64,000 nucleotides of DNA, taken from positions 2,255,028 through 2,319,027 of the forward strand of contig OX442419.1 of the NCBI GenBank assembly GCA_949361645.1, read 5' to 3'. The notes below the pieces were generated by a model. The model worked only from the letters and a program-made list of their open reading frames with translations. It was not told the DNA's origin and searched no databases. Shown here piece by piece: positions 33,156 to 45,504 of this stretch. The first letter of the stretch is position 1, and each line of letters starts with the position of its first letter. The position numbers were made by a program, and so were the translations under genes. This stretch comes from Spongilla lacustris (lineage: Eukaryota; Porifera; Demospongiae; Spongillida; Spongillidae).

Positions 33156-33384
33156 GTATGTCAGGGTCGGCAAAAATAGTTGGGTCGGTAGGTTATAGCC
33201 AGTGGCTTAGAGGATGTGCACGCGTACCATTATACGCGAAAGCTATGCCGCATTAGTACTGCCATAGCTTTCGCGTTCAAGTTTTGCTGTCTCCCTAGTA
33301 CCCTCGATATTATCCTTCTCGATACTGTCCGGATTCGGTACTGATTGCTAGTATCCTATAAGTATTGCCATGCCGGACTTGCAT

Positions 33385-35250
33385 GTACAACAATCCAGAG
33401 CCAAACGGTTACAGTAATATGTCCCGCCCACTAAATGGTCGGAGGTTAGGAAGTCTCAATGCAGGATATCATCATTAGGTTGTTTACCCACATTGCCACA
33501 TTGCCACATTGCCACGGAAGTGTCTAATGTCTTGCCTGGGATATGGGGCAAAACTTGATTATGTCGTTAGCCAACCCACACAAGCGCCAGAGTGAGGCAG
33601 TGATCAGATGTCATGTTGCTGGGCAGCCATTTGGGGCAGTAGTTGGACCATGGGCATCTATGGCTGTCTAGGGTGTTTGGAATGACCAGATTCACCACTG
33701 GGTTTCTGGTGGCAGGGCTTCTGTACTCCACCATGTCTTGCTGATAGCCCAGGCTACAGTACATGTATGCTTACAGGGTTTGAATTCACCATGTGGGATC
33801 CATCTCCAATTGATCCACATCACGATGCCCTTGGTTACCAAGTGGTGGTGATTGTTTATATTACATGGTGTCTGTTTTTGAAGCTAGCTATTAAATGGTT
33901 TCCTGCTGTTTACTCTCCACACCAGATGCTCCTATTCTGCAGCCATTTTTTTCATACTATGTTACAGCTCTTCACCATATATCATCACAATAATTAGCTT
34001 TTTACATCATTGTAGCCACTCCCACTTTTGGTCACCTTCCTACACCACTGAAACATGCACAATTGATCACCAAAGCTCTCCTGATGTGTAAGTACAGAGC
34101 TGGGCTTGTCATAAATATTTTGACCAGATGGGCCCACCGACATGAAGGTGTCCTAAGCCATCCACACATGTTAGCTCCATGTATGTGGAACCTAGAACTG
34201 TTGGTTTGATTTGGATTCAGAAGTTGTTATTGTCCACTATCAGTTGCACCATCTTCAGGGCATGGAGCAGGACCATCAAAATGCTCTCTCCCAACGCACT
34301 CATGTTAGCACCATCTGACCCCATAGCATGCTGAGGATCACATGGTTAGTGTTTGGTCTATAGTCCTAAAGAGGGTTGGTGGCAGAGCATTTACGGAGGG
34401 GAGGTGCCAATCAGAAGGCACCTCCCCTCCACCTCCTAAAACTGCTTTCAATAACAACAATGCAAAGAGATGACTGCATATGGTTGCCATTGACAGCAGT
34501 GCAACATTCCAGAGCCAACCAATTACAGTAATATGTCCCACCCACTGAAATACATATAATATAATTAGATAAGCATGTATGATTAGACAGTTATTGTAAC
34601 ACTTACTAGGTTAGTACACATGTATGGGTTTAGGTGGTGAGGAAGTCTTCATGCAGGATATGATGATGCCCACATTGCTACATTGCCAGGAAGTGTCTAA
34701 TGTCTTGCTGGGATGTGGGGCAAAACTCGATTATGTTGTTAGCCAACCCACACAAGTAGGCAGTGATGTCATATGTTGCCAGGGCAGCCATTTGGGGCAG
34801 TAGTTGGGTAGCTGTCTAGGGTGTTTTGAATGACCAGATTCATCACTGGGTTTCTGCATGGTGGCCCAGGGATTCTCTACCCCTCCATACACATTACATT
34901 TGTGCCTATGTCAAATAATTGTGCTCCTTTTTGATGAGTCATGAAGTCTACTTAGTTGGGGCAGCACTCCCATTGTGCTTATTATGACATCATTCCAGCC
35001 ACTCCCACTTTTGGTCACCCTCCTACACCACAGAAACATGCACAATTGATCACCAAAGCTCACCTGATGTGTAAGTACAGAGCTGGGCTTGTCATAAATA
35101 TTGTGACCAGATGGGCCCACCAACATGAAGGCATCCAAGTAGTGAAGCAGCTTGGCTCCATAGCTAGTGTCCTTGCCCAAAGGGGAGACATGTGTCCAAG
35201 GAGAGCTGCCCACACCAGGGAGATGGGGGAGTCCCTTGTTGCTTCCTTCA
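33385..35250 (+). repeat. ~1.1-kb imperfect tandem duplication
   Basis: Segments at 33385-34200 and 34496-35140 run in parallel: ATTGATCACCAAAGCTC, GTAAGTACAGAGCTGGGCTTGTCATAAATATT and GCCATTTGGGGCAGTAGTTGG each occur twice in the same order. One open frame in the second copy (35059-35279; VTRWAHQHEGIQVVKQLGS) reads like protein but I do not recognise it. The first copy contains CCACACATGTTAGCTCCATG at about 34163, the seed of the big 30-bp satellite. Confidence 0.75.
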
Positions 35251-35289
35251 GGGAGAACCATGTTTTTTTTTTTTGTTGACAACAGTATG

Positions 35290-36410
35290 TGCGTGTGATT
35301 TTACTCTCTGTGTGTGTCGAGGGGGGAGGGGGGGGGGGGGCAAAAAAAAAAGTTATAGACACCATCCCAAAAATTCTTAAAATCAAGGGCCAGGTCACAC
35401 ACTCCCCCCCCTCCGCCTTCGGACACGCCCATTTTCGACCACGCCCCTTAAATCATTACGTAATTGACAATTGACCACACCTATTACAATGAAGATAACA
35501 TTACAAATTGCAAGCAGGCTTCGTTGCAGATCGCTGTTGTAGATGTTGTCGCTTGCAGCTGGAGACGGTGTTTCACTTGTACCTTAGAATATCGCGATAC
35601 TCAGTCTCTCGTGCCATGACGTAATGTACAGGCTGGAATATTACATCCCTGCCCATCAATTAAGGTTTGCGGTACTCCAACAAGAACGGCACGCATTATC
35701 GTTCATGACTCGGTAAAGTACTCGTTTAACAATAGCAGGTGGGGCTTGCTCGCGTGAGGCGTGAGTCGGCGTGACTGTGACCATTCTAGTAGGCCTAGTG
35801 ACGTGAGCTCATGCATGTTACTTAGTACCAGGTGTATCCGTGGCTTACTAGCGTTAGTATAGTCTTTATCTTTACATTGCTTTGCGACGCTTCGATTCTT
35901 GCTCTATTGTGTAGTGAATTGATGCCATCGCAGCTCGGTCATCGCTCACAGCGGTATATGAAGGCAACGCCCATGAATCGTGTCTCAGTCACGTGATAAT
36001 ATGCTTTCCACAAAGAAATAGCTTACAATCGCACTAGATAGGCATCTTTGCACGAATTGGACACCCATGAACACTACAAACAATATCAATCCATCATTAT
36101 GTTGCTGTAGTGTGAGCTAAAGTGCAAAAAAAAATAATTAAGAAAAGTGATGAATTTATTCAAAAATTTTTTTTGGCCCCCCCCCCCCCCCCCTAACTTT
36201 GATACCTCATAACTTTTTTTCCTAGACCCCCCTGAAAAAAAGCATAGCATATTTGTGATGCTCTCAATGAGCTCTACAAAATTGGGGGGTGGTGTCTTCC
36301 ACTTTATTTTTTGCCCCCCCCCTCAGTGTGAGGTATTTATAATATTGGCTTTGTGAACCTAACATTTCGCAGTTAAATCTATAGCAAAAATTTAGCTCTG
36401 AGTAAATTTT
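35290..36410. other. No gene seen
   Basis: Poly-G and poly-C runs (35322-35340, 36177-36193) and CpG-richer unique sequence at 35500-36000. No exon is supported. Confidence 0.45.
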
Positions 36411-36414
36411 GGAG

Positions 36415-39400
36415 CATCCACACATGTTAGCTCCACATAGCACACATCCACACATGTTAGCTCCACATAGCCCACATCCACACATGTTAGCTCCACATAG
36501 CCCACATCCACACATGTTAGCTCCACATAGCCCACATCCACACATGTTAGCTCCACATAGCCCACATCCACACATGTTAGCTCCACATAGCCCACATCCA
36601 CACATGTTAGCTCCACATAGACCACATCCACACATGTTAGCTCCACATAGCCCACATCCACACATGTTAGCTCCACATAGCACACATCCACACATGTTAG
36701 CTCCACATAGCCCACATCCACACATGTTAGCTCCACATAGCCCACATCCACACATGTTAGCTCCACATAGCACACATCCACACATGTTAGCTCCACATAG
36801 CACACATCCACACATGTTAGCTCCACATAGCACACATCCACACATGTTAGCTCCACATAGCCCACATCCACACATGTTAGCTCCACATAGCACACATCCA
36901 CACATGTTAGCTCCACATAGCACACATCCACACATGTTAGCTCCACATAGCCCACATCCACACATGTTAGCTCCACATAGCCCACATCCACACATGTTAG
37001 CTCTACATAGCCCACATCCACACATGTTAGCTCCACATAGCACACATCCACACATGTTAGCTCCACATAGCCCACATCCACACATGTTAGCTCCACATAG
37101 CACACATCCACACATGTTAGCTCCACATAGCCCACATCCACACATGTTAGCTCCACATAGCACACATCTACACATGTTAGCTCCACATAGCACACATTCA
37201 CACATGTTAGCTCCACATAGCCCACATCCACACATGTTAGCTCCACATAGCCCACATCCACACATGTTAGCTCCACATAGCACACATCCACACATGTTAG
37301 CTCCACATAGCCCACATCCACACATGTTAGCTCCACATAGCCCACATCCACACATGTTAGCTCCACATAGCACACACATCCACACATGTTAGCTCCACAT
37401 AGCCCACATCCACACATGTTAGCTCCACATAGCACACATCCACACATGTTAGCTCCACATAGCCCACATCCACACATGTTAGCTCCACATAGCCCACATC
37501 CACACATGTTAGCTCCACATAGCACACATCCACACATGTTAGCTCCACATAGCCCACATCCACACATGTTAGCTCCACATAGCCCACATCCACACATGTT
37601 AGCTCCACATAGCACACATCCACACATGTTAGCTCCACATAGCCCACATCCACACATGTTAGCTCCACATAGCCCACATTCACACATGTTAGCTCCACAT
37701 AGCCCATATCCACACATGTTAGCTCCACATAGCACACATCCACACATGTTAGCTCCACATAGCCCACATCCACACATGTTAGCTCCACATAGCCCACATC
37801 CACACATGTTAGCTCCACATAGCCCACATCCACACATGTTAGCTCCACATAGCACACATCCACACATGTTAGCTCCACATAGCCCACATCCACACATGTT
37901 AGCTCCACATAGCCCACATCCACACATGTTAGCTCCACATAGCACACATCCACACATGTTAGCTCCACATAGCCCACATCCACACATGTTAGCTCCACAT
38001 AGCACACATCCACACATGTTAGCTTCACATAGCCCACATCCACACATGTTAGCTCCACATAGCACACATCCACACATGTTAGCTCCACATAGCCCACATC
38101 CACACATGTTAGCTCCACATAGCACACATCCACACATGTTAGCTCCACATAGCCCACATCCACACATGTTAGCTCCACATAGCCCACATCCACACATGTT
38201 AGCTCCACATAGCACACACATCCACACATGTTAGCTCCACATAGCCCACATCCACACATGTTAGCTCCACATAGCACACATCCACACATGTTAGCTCCAC
38301 ATAGCACACATCCACACATGTTAGCTCCACATAGCACACATCCACACATGTTAGCTCCACATAGCACACATCCACACATGTTAGCTCCACATAGCCCACA
38401 TCCACACATGTTAGCTCCACATAGCCCACATCCACACATGTTAGCTCTACATAGCCCACATCCACACATGTTAGCTCCACATAGCACACATCCACACATG
38501 TTAGCTCCACATAGCCCACATCCACACATGTTAGCTCCACATAGCACACATCCACACATGTTAGCTCCACATAGCCCACATCCACACATGTTAGCTCCAC
38601 ATAGCACACATCTACACATGTTAGCTCCACATAGCACACATTCACACATGTTAGCTCCACATAGCCCACATCCACACATGTTAGCTCCACATAGCCCACA
38701 TCCACACATGTTAGCTCCACATAGCACACATCCACACATGTTAGCTCCACATAGCCCACATCCACACATGTTAGCTCCACATAGCCCACATCCACACATG
38801 TTAGCTCCACATAGCACACACATCCACACATGTTAGCTCCACATAGCCCACATCCACACATGTTAGCTCCACATAGCACACATCCACACATGTTAGCTCC
38901 ACATAGCCCACATCCACACATGTTAGCTCCACATAGCACACATCCACACATGTTAGCTCCACATAGCCCACATCCACACATGTTAGCTCCACATAGCCCA
39001 CATCCACACATGTTAGCTCCACATAGCACACATCCACACATGTTAGCTCCACATAGCCCACATCCACACATGTTAGCTCCACATAGCCCACATTCACACA
39101 TGTTAGCTCCACATAGCCCATATCCACACATGTTAGCTCCACATAGCACACATCCACACATGTTAGCTCCACATAGCCCACATCCACACATGTTAGCTCC
39201 ACATAGCCCACATCCACACATGTTAGCTCCACATAGCCCACATCCACACATGTTAGCTCCACATAGCACACATCCACACATGTTAGCTCCACATAGCCCA
39301 CATCCACACATGTTAGCTCCACATAGCCCACATCCACACATGTTAGCTCCACATAGCACACATCCACACATGTTAGCTCCACATAGCACACACATCCACA

Positions 39401-40087
39401 CATGTTAGCTCCACATAGCACACATCCACACATGTTAGCTCCACATAGCACACATCCACACATGTTAGCTCCACATAGCCCACATCCACACATGTTAGCT
39501 CCACATAGCACACATCCACACATGTTAGCTCCACATAGCACACATCCACACATGTTAGCTCCACATAGCACACATCCACACATGTTAACTCTACATAGCA
39601 CACATCCACACATGTTAGCTCCACATAGCACACATCCACACATGTTAGCTCCACATAGCACACATCCACACATGTTAGCTCCACATAGCACACATCCACA
39701 CATGTTAGCTCCACATAGCCCACATCCACACATGTTAGCTCCACATAGCACACATCCACACATGTTAGCTCCACATAGCACACATCCACACATGTTAGCT
39801 CCACATAGCACACATCCACACATGTTAGCTCCACATAGCCCACATCCACACATGTTAGCTCCACATAGCACACATCCACACATGTTAGCTCCACATAGCA
39901 CACATCCACACATGTTAGCTCCACATAGCACACATCCACACATGTTAACTCTACATAGCACACATCCACACATGTTAGCTCCACATAGCACACATCCACA
40001 CATGTTAGCTCCACATAGCACACATCCACACATGTTAGCTCCACATAGCCCACATCCACACATGTTAGCTCTACATTGCCCACATCC
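36415..40087. repeat. 30-bp satellite array, ~122 units, with higher-order structure
   Basis: The unit is CACATCCACACATGTTAGCTCCACATAG(C/A)(C/A)-like, 30 bp, with C/A variation after ATAG. Rare variants recur: CTCTACATAG at 37001 and 38445; ATCTACAC at 37166 and 38610; CCCATATCC at 37704 and 39118. A 32-bp unit (extra CA) occurs at 37369, 38211, 38813 and 39385, and TTAACTCTAC at 39587 and 39947. All frames without stops (up to 611 codons) come from the 3-divisible unit. It ends 12 bp before the gene C transmembrane exon. Confidence 0.97.
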
Positions 40088-40098
40088 ACAACATGCAG

Positions 40099-43000
40099 GT
40101 TAATCATCGAGATGGTTTACTTGATGTTACATGTAGCACCATTATAAAAGTGGCTGATTACATACTCCCAGCAATTCTGATGGTGGTAGCAGTAGTGGTT
40201 GTCATGGTGATGATGGCAGTGGAGCTGGTTACCATAGTGCTGATGTTGGCTTTGATACATGGAAGATACATACACGATGAACCAGGTAATGTTTGCTCCT
40301 GTTATGTACTGGAATGTCACCTCTTGTTGTGTGCTATGACAGGGTACAAGAATCACAATGGGCGAGAGGTGAGTAGTGTTTGATGCTCATATGATGTGCA
40401 CCATTTAGAGTAGTGTGATGTGTTCATGTTTCGTGCATCTTTGAAGTGTAGTTAAGTGTGTCAGGTTTCACTTGCACCTCCTTTTTGACTCACGTGCATG
40501 CGAGTATTAGTGAATGTGAATGTGGTGTGCACCATTTAGAGTAGTGCATGTAGTGTGCACCTTTTAGAGTAATGTGTGTGGTGTGCACCTTTTAGAGTAC
40601 CGTACTGCTAAGACGTATTGGCGCTATCTAGTTGGTGGAATGTTCCGCCAACTGCATCGCCATCTAATTTTCTCTGCCAACAAGTTTCCTGATTTAGTTG
40701 TATGCACCTTCGCAAGAACGCTAATTGGGGGGGGGGGGGGGGGCAACTAGGGAATTCCCCCATCTGCAATCTCTACTAGGCTGCTGCTAGGCCTTCTACT
40801 GGTACATGTCCCCAAAGGGTGACCTGCGCACCCTCAAGGATTGAAGGGGGGGGGGGGGGGGGGGGGGGCATCTGATTACCTGTGTGGCCTTGAGCTTGAG
40901 CCTCTAATTCCCATTGAGTCTGGATCAGATTCTGGAGCCCTGTGATGCGGAGGTCGAAGATGAGCTGAATTGCAGTGGTGATGGTGATGGTTCAGAGGAT
41001 GACGAGGAGGGCACAGGGCTCCATGGCTGCCACCATCGCTGTCCTTCGGCCCAAGTCTTTAAATAATCAGTGCTAAGGCCGTAAGGGATTGCATGCATGG
41101 ACAAAACTACTTGGTATTTTTGCCAATAATAAATCACCATTAATTTAATGATCTGGAGATTTTTGCTGATTGCAAATTGCCAGTTAGTTAATTTTAGCTC
41201 CGCCAAATAATAGTGTAGGCCATTACGTCTTAGCAGTACGTTAGTTCATTTGGTGTGCACCTTTTAGAGTAGTAGTGCATGTGGTGTGCACCTTTTAGAG
41301 TACTGTACCTTTTAGAGTACTTTGTGGTGTGCACCTTATAGAGTAGGGCACCATTTAGAGTAACTAGTTCATGTGTTCACCGCATGCACTACTCTATAAG
41401 GTGCACACACTACTCTAAAAGGTGCACACCACATGAACAGTTTAGAGTAGTGTTTTTGGAGTGCACCTTTTAGAGAAGTTTGATGTGCTCAGAAACATTA
41501 AAAAATATATATCATAGCTTATTCATTGTTGCTTGCATACAGTCCCAGGAGCTATGTGAGGAGGAGTTCTGGACTGCACCAGTGCAGGAAACAGGAGAGG
41601 TGGGCTGTTGGCTATGTGCAGTGTTGTGATGTGTGTCTGTGTATGTGTGCATGTGGTGTTGTAGAATATGGATTGATCTACAAGTGCATGCCTTCATGGA
41701 AAAAACTAAAAATCTGAGTTTTCCTACAATATTTCCATAACGAAACAAGATGGTGCTAGTAAGTATTTCTGCAGCCCCACATAGAAAAGTAAAAATATCA
41801 TGTGACATGTTTGTATTTATGGAGATCGGTTACTGATTGTCATATCTTGAAGGTCTGCTTAGTGGGACTTAGGAAAATACTGTACAGCTTAAATATTTTG
41901 ACTTGCTTCAATGTTTATAGGCAGTATATTAGAAGATGCATGTGATTTTTTAACCACTGCCCCACATACCTTGATGCCAAGGTTAGATGAATACACCGTG
42001 GCAAACACACTTGTAAGCCAAAGGGAAAAATATAGCATTTTAAAAAAGAAATCCTTGCAACTTTGAGAATGATCTTAAATATGTGCCTTTGTTCAGTGGT
42101 CTCAGGTTGGTTAATTAACTAAACTAAGGTGGCTGCCTTACTAAAATGTGTAAATACACATACTAAAAACTGTTACCTTATTCACTATGGCAGTATTTGT
42201 TGGCATGCAACCACACAGCTTTGTTGTATAGTTATAGGCCCCTTTGAAAAGAACCAGTACCAGATGTAGGTAGACCCAATGAAGGCTCACTACCATGGCA
42301 AACATGTCTGCTACTGCTGCACTTATGTAACAGCTTCTGACATTGAATGTAACATAGCGTATACAGAAATTTTTACAAAATTGTAATTAGCGTAGAAGGA
42401 TAAAAATTTAACTATGATGTCTGAACAGTGAAGTTTAAAAGTCAATATTTCAGATGTTTTATACTTAGTCCTCAATAATACAATAATGGTTTGGACTTAA
42501 TTGCTCAAACATGTGCACCAATGTGTCGTGATATTAAATTGAGACCTCATCCTTATTAATTTGTAGTTTTGCATAATCACAAACAACAAGTCAAGTGATA
42601 TTATTATGGCACATTTCTTTGTGAAGATAGTGGTTTTGGGTTGGTAGCACTGTAAGTGTCATGTATGTGTGCACTGGTGTGTGTACATGTAGGTTGCTAT
42701 GCAACCTCTGCATGGTGATGTTTTCCCTTCCCAGCAGAGGACACCAGCAACGGTGGTTGCATCTCTGCTATATGTACCTGGGTAAGTAATACCCCTCCCA
42801 CAAATGGTGCATGCCTTGACATACATGTACATGTAGCGTCTTTGTGGGCTCAACATTCTTGCATGGAGGTTCATAGGTAATATACATGTGCATATATAGA
42901 GCTCGTAAACTTTTGCAAATAGACCACAAACGTGAAAAATGTTGTAGTTCACATGGCTGTGGTACATGTATGTGCAGTTGTTAAGATCTTCTTGAAAGGT

Positions 43001-43630
43001 GTCAGACCATTACGATGGTCTTCAAGCATTGACCTACACTGCCATCTCCATACCAGGTGGATGGATACGTGTGTTTAGTGTACACATGTATGCAGTGACA
43101 TCTTTCAATAGGTTGCTTGCAGAAGGATAAATTGCACAGTTTAGTAAGACAGCCACCTTAGTTTATGATTTTAGGCAATGTGATAAGCAGTAGAAGACCT
43201 TACAATGCAGTACATCAATCATGTACCCAAGTCTCTTTCAATGACAAGAATTTGAGTGTAGAAATAAAATGTGATGATTTTACAGTTAACAATTTACTTA
43301 CGTGTACTCTTGCAATAGTGTTGATCGTTAGCCTTCTTGTAATTGACTCCAGTTTGGTCATTTTGTCTCTTCCTGCAGTAAAGATCAGCCACGGACATAT
43401 GTCAGCAGAGTGGGTGAAGCAGTACAACAGTCCAGTGATCCTCCTCAACCTTCTCAACATGGTCCACCCCTGCCCCCTATGTCATCTTCAGTAACTTACA
43501 GTGACAATTCTGGATGCCTCTCAGATGGATTGAAGCCCTTCCAGGTATGTTAATTACAGGCTTTGCACACCTACAATGTAATTACCACTTTTTTTTCCCT
43601 TAGGGATATGCCGGGTATGAATTCGAGTGA
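40099..43630 (+). CDS. Gene C, 3' part: transmembrane and cytoplasmic exons
   Basis: Exons 40099-40285, 40343-40368, 41543-41599, 42738-42781, 43379-43544 and 43604-43630 join with phases 1, 0, 0, 2, 0 and a TGA stop. The first carries a long Val/Met-rich membrane segment (KVADYILPAILMVVAVVVV...) almost the same as gene B's. The third ([17 protein letters not shown]) matches gene B's juxtamembrane exon. The fifth is Pro/Ser-rich (PPQPSQHGPPLPPMSSS) and ends LKPFQ, like gene A's VKPFI. The last gives GYAGYEFE. Two tyrosines near the C terminus and a proline-rich stretch suggest SH2/SH3-type or endocytic contacts, which is inference. The exon at 42738 could start three bases earlier (CAGCAG acceptor), giving 47 nt as in gene A. 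Confidence 0.68.
40395..40600 (+). repeat. GTGCACC-TTTTAGAGTA units, gene C copy
   Basis: Paralogous to 24234-24440. The array is split at 40601-41237 by an inserted element and continues to 41480, including one inverted unit pair at about 41386-41445. Confidence 0.75.
40602..41237. mobile_element. ~636-bp MITE with 17-bp terminal inverted repeats
   Basis: CGTACTGCTAAGACGTA on the left has its exact reverse complement TACGTCTTAGCAGTACG on the right. Subterminal TTGGCG and CGCCAA words also mirror. The interior holds two poly-G runs (about 40725-40742, 40845-40868) and no transposase. It lies inside the TTTTAGAGTA array, which resumes after it. Confidence 0.75.
41610..42720. other. Gene C intron, no other feature seen
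   Basis: Unique AT-leaning sequence between two gene C exons. Confidence 0.5.
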
Positions 43631-43639
43631 TTGTTGAAC

Positions 43640-44085
43640 CATTTGACTGACATGAAGTACCATACATACATATCAATTTCCTTTGCTGCTTATTAAATCC
43701 AATCTACTTAAAATGCGAAGTTATAAATTGTTTTAATAGTAATTGCAGGGACATTTCCCCACAGCTGATGGTACTTTACCTTTCCAAGACAAGCAAATAC
43801 ACAGTATAGCTAATTAAATGTTCAGTGTCCTATAACTCTGCAGTAGAAGGTCAAATTATAGTTGTGTAAAAACCATTTTGTAGTGGTCATTAAACGCTCT
43901 TGGAAAATTAAAATATGAAAACTTCAATGGAAAAGCAATGCACGTAAGCCTGGTTTTGTCGGATCTAATTGTTTTGATTTTCTGTTTTATGTATGCAATG
44001 ATGCAATGTCCTCAAATCAGCATGTCACTGTTATGCTGCCATACAATATTTTGGGGGACCATTACCGTTGCAGGGACAATCTTTG
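43640..44085. other. Probable gene C 3' flank
   Basis: AT-leaning unique sequence; no gene. AATAAA-type signals are not placed with confidence. Confidence 0.45.
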
Positions 44086-44189
44086 ATGAACCCTCCTCTG
44101 AGTCAAGTGACTGATTTACATGGCTTTCCAAGTTGCACTACCCCAATCTTGGGCATTATATATATAAAGTGTATATATGGAATAGTTTT

Positions 44190-44790
44190 TAACCATGGAT
44201 ACTATTATGAACACCGAATGCAGTGTGTAAGTAGCAATAATATTGTATTTCACCGTAACATGCCCACTTACTCCTTATCACTATGGATACTATAATTGAC
44301 ACTGAATACAGTGCGTAAGTATCATGTTATATTCCACCTTAACATGCGTACTTATTCCTTGTCACCATGGATACTATTATTAACACTGCAGTATGTAAGT
44401 ATCAGTGACATTTTTCTATTGCAACTGAATTTAACATGTCTACCTACCGTTTATTCCTTGTCACCATGGATACTATAATGAACAATACAGTGTGTAAGTA
44501 TCAAAGATGTTACATCCATTTTCCATAGCACCTTTAACATGCCTATTTATTCTTTGTCACCATGGATATTAATATGAATGATGCAGCCTGTAAGTATCAA
44601 TGATGAATATTTTCCATGCCTACTTATTCCTTTCACCTTGGATATGATTATGAACAATGCAGGGAGTAAGTATCAATATTAATGATGCTGTATTTTCCAT
44701 TGCACCTTACTATGATCAATCCTTGTCACCTTGGATTCTATTATGAACAATGCAGTGTTGTAAGTATTAACCATCGTATGCCTATACTTA
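44190..44790 (+). repeat. ~90-bp tandem repeat carrying splice-donor words
   Basis: Seven to eight diverged units of about 80-105 bp. Each has TTCCTTGTCACCATGGATACTATTATGAAC, then a CAG, then within a few bases GTAAGTA(T/G). The conserved element is CAG-N(3-4)-GTAAGTA; flanks vary more. Confidence 0.8.
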
Positions 44791-44950
44791 TTCCATGTCA
44801 CCACGGTTACCATTAATGATCTGCTTTTCCCATTACATAATAATTTTACCCTTTGTTCAACTGAACAAATAATAAAAGGTAAGCCTGCATGAATGTGCCC
44901 TGCTGGGTTACATGTATATTTCAGTCAGGTGCTACTTAATTTTATCATCC

Positions 44951-45060
44951 TGACTACAAAAGTGATTTGAGGTTTAGGGTTAGGGTTAGGGTTAGGGTTA
45001 GGGTTAGGGTTAGGGTTAGGGTTAGGGTTAGGGTTTGACTACAAAAGTGATTTGAGGTTT
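44951..45060. repeat. Interstitial telomeric repeat flanked by a 25-bp direct duplication
   Basis: Ten perfect TTAGGG units (44974-45033) lie between two identical 25-bp copies, 44951-44975 and 45036-45060 (starting TGACTACAAAAG). The net insertion is 60 bp. Confidence 0.95.
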
Positions 45061-45504
45061 GTGAATGCTTGTCAGTTTTGTCGTTTTATCTCGGCTGCCA
45101 TATTACATACATTCATTTACTTTATATGTAGGTACCATGACAGCACCATCAGCTGCTTGGTTTCATTAGAACTGATAGTTTTGAGTGTTTATATATGCTG
45201 CCGAATTTTGTTTTAAACCAGACTCGTTTCTTTGTAATACAAACTGCTGAGATTGGCCCTTTCCCAGAATGAATGCCGATCATCTGCGGAATCTATACTC
45301 TCACACCCCGACACCCTCCACTGGGACATAATCTGCTAGTGGAAAATTGTCTTCTCCGACATATTTCTCTAGCCCCTCCCTCTTCCCTGAGCCTCTCATT
45401 AGCTCATTACCTCAAAGCGGCAAGATTTCTTTGACTAAAGAAGAAGAGCACTGGAGTCCTGCACATAACCTGTGGCCTTTTCCATGCAAAAACTGTTTAA
45501 TCAC

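Noticed and set aside
36415..40087. CRISPR-like regular array
   Set aside because: Units are contiguous with no variable spacers, and the surrounding DNA is eukaryotic.
36392..40107. Long frames (up to 611 codons) repeating CGANMCGC or HPHMLAPHS
   Set aside because: The unit is 30 bp, so any stop-free frame stays open throughout. Several frames on both strands are open at once and no splice or start context supports them.
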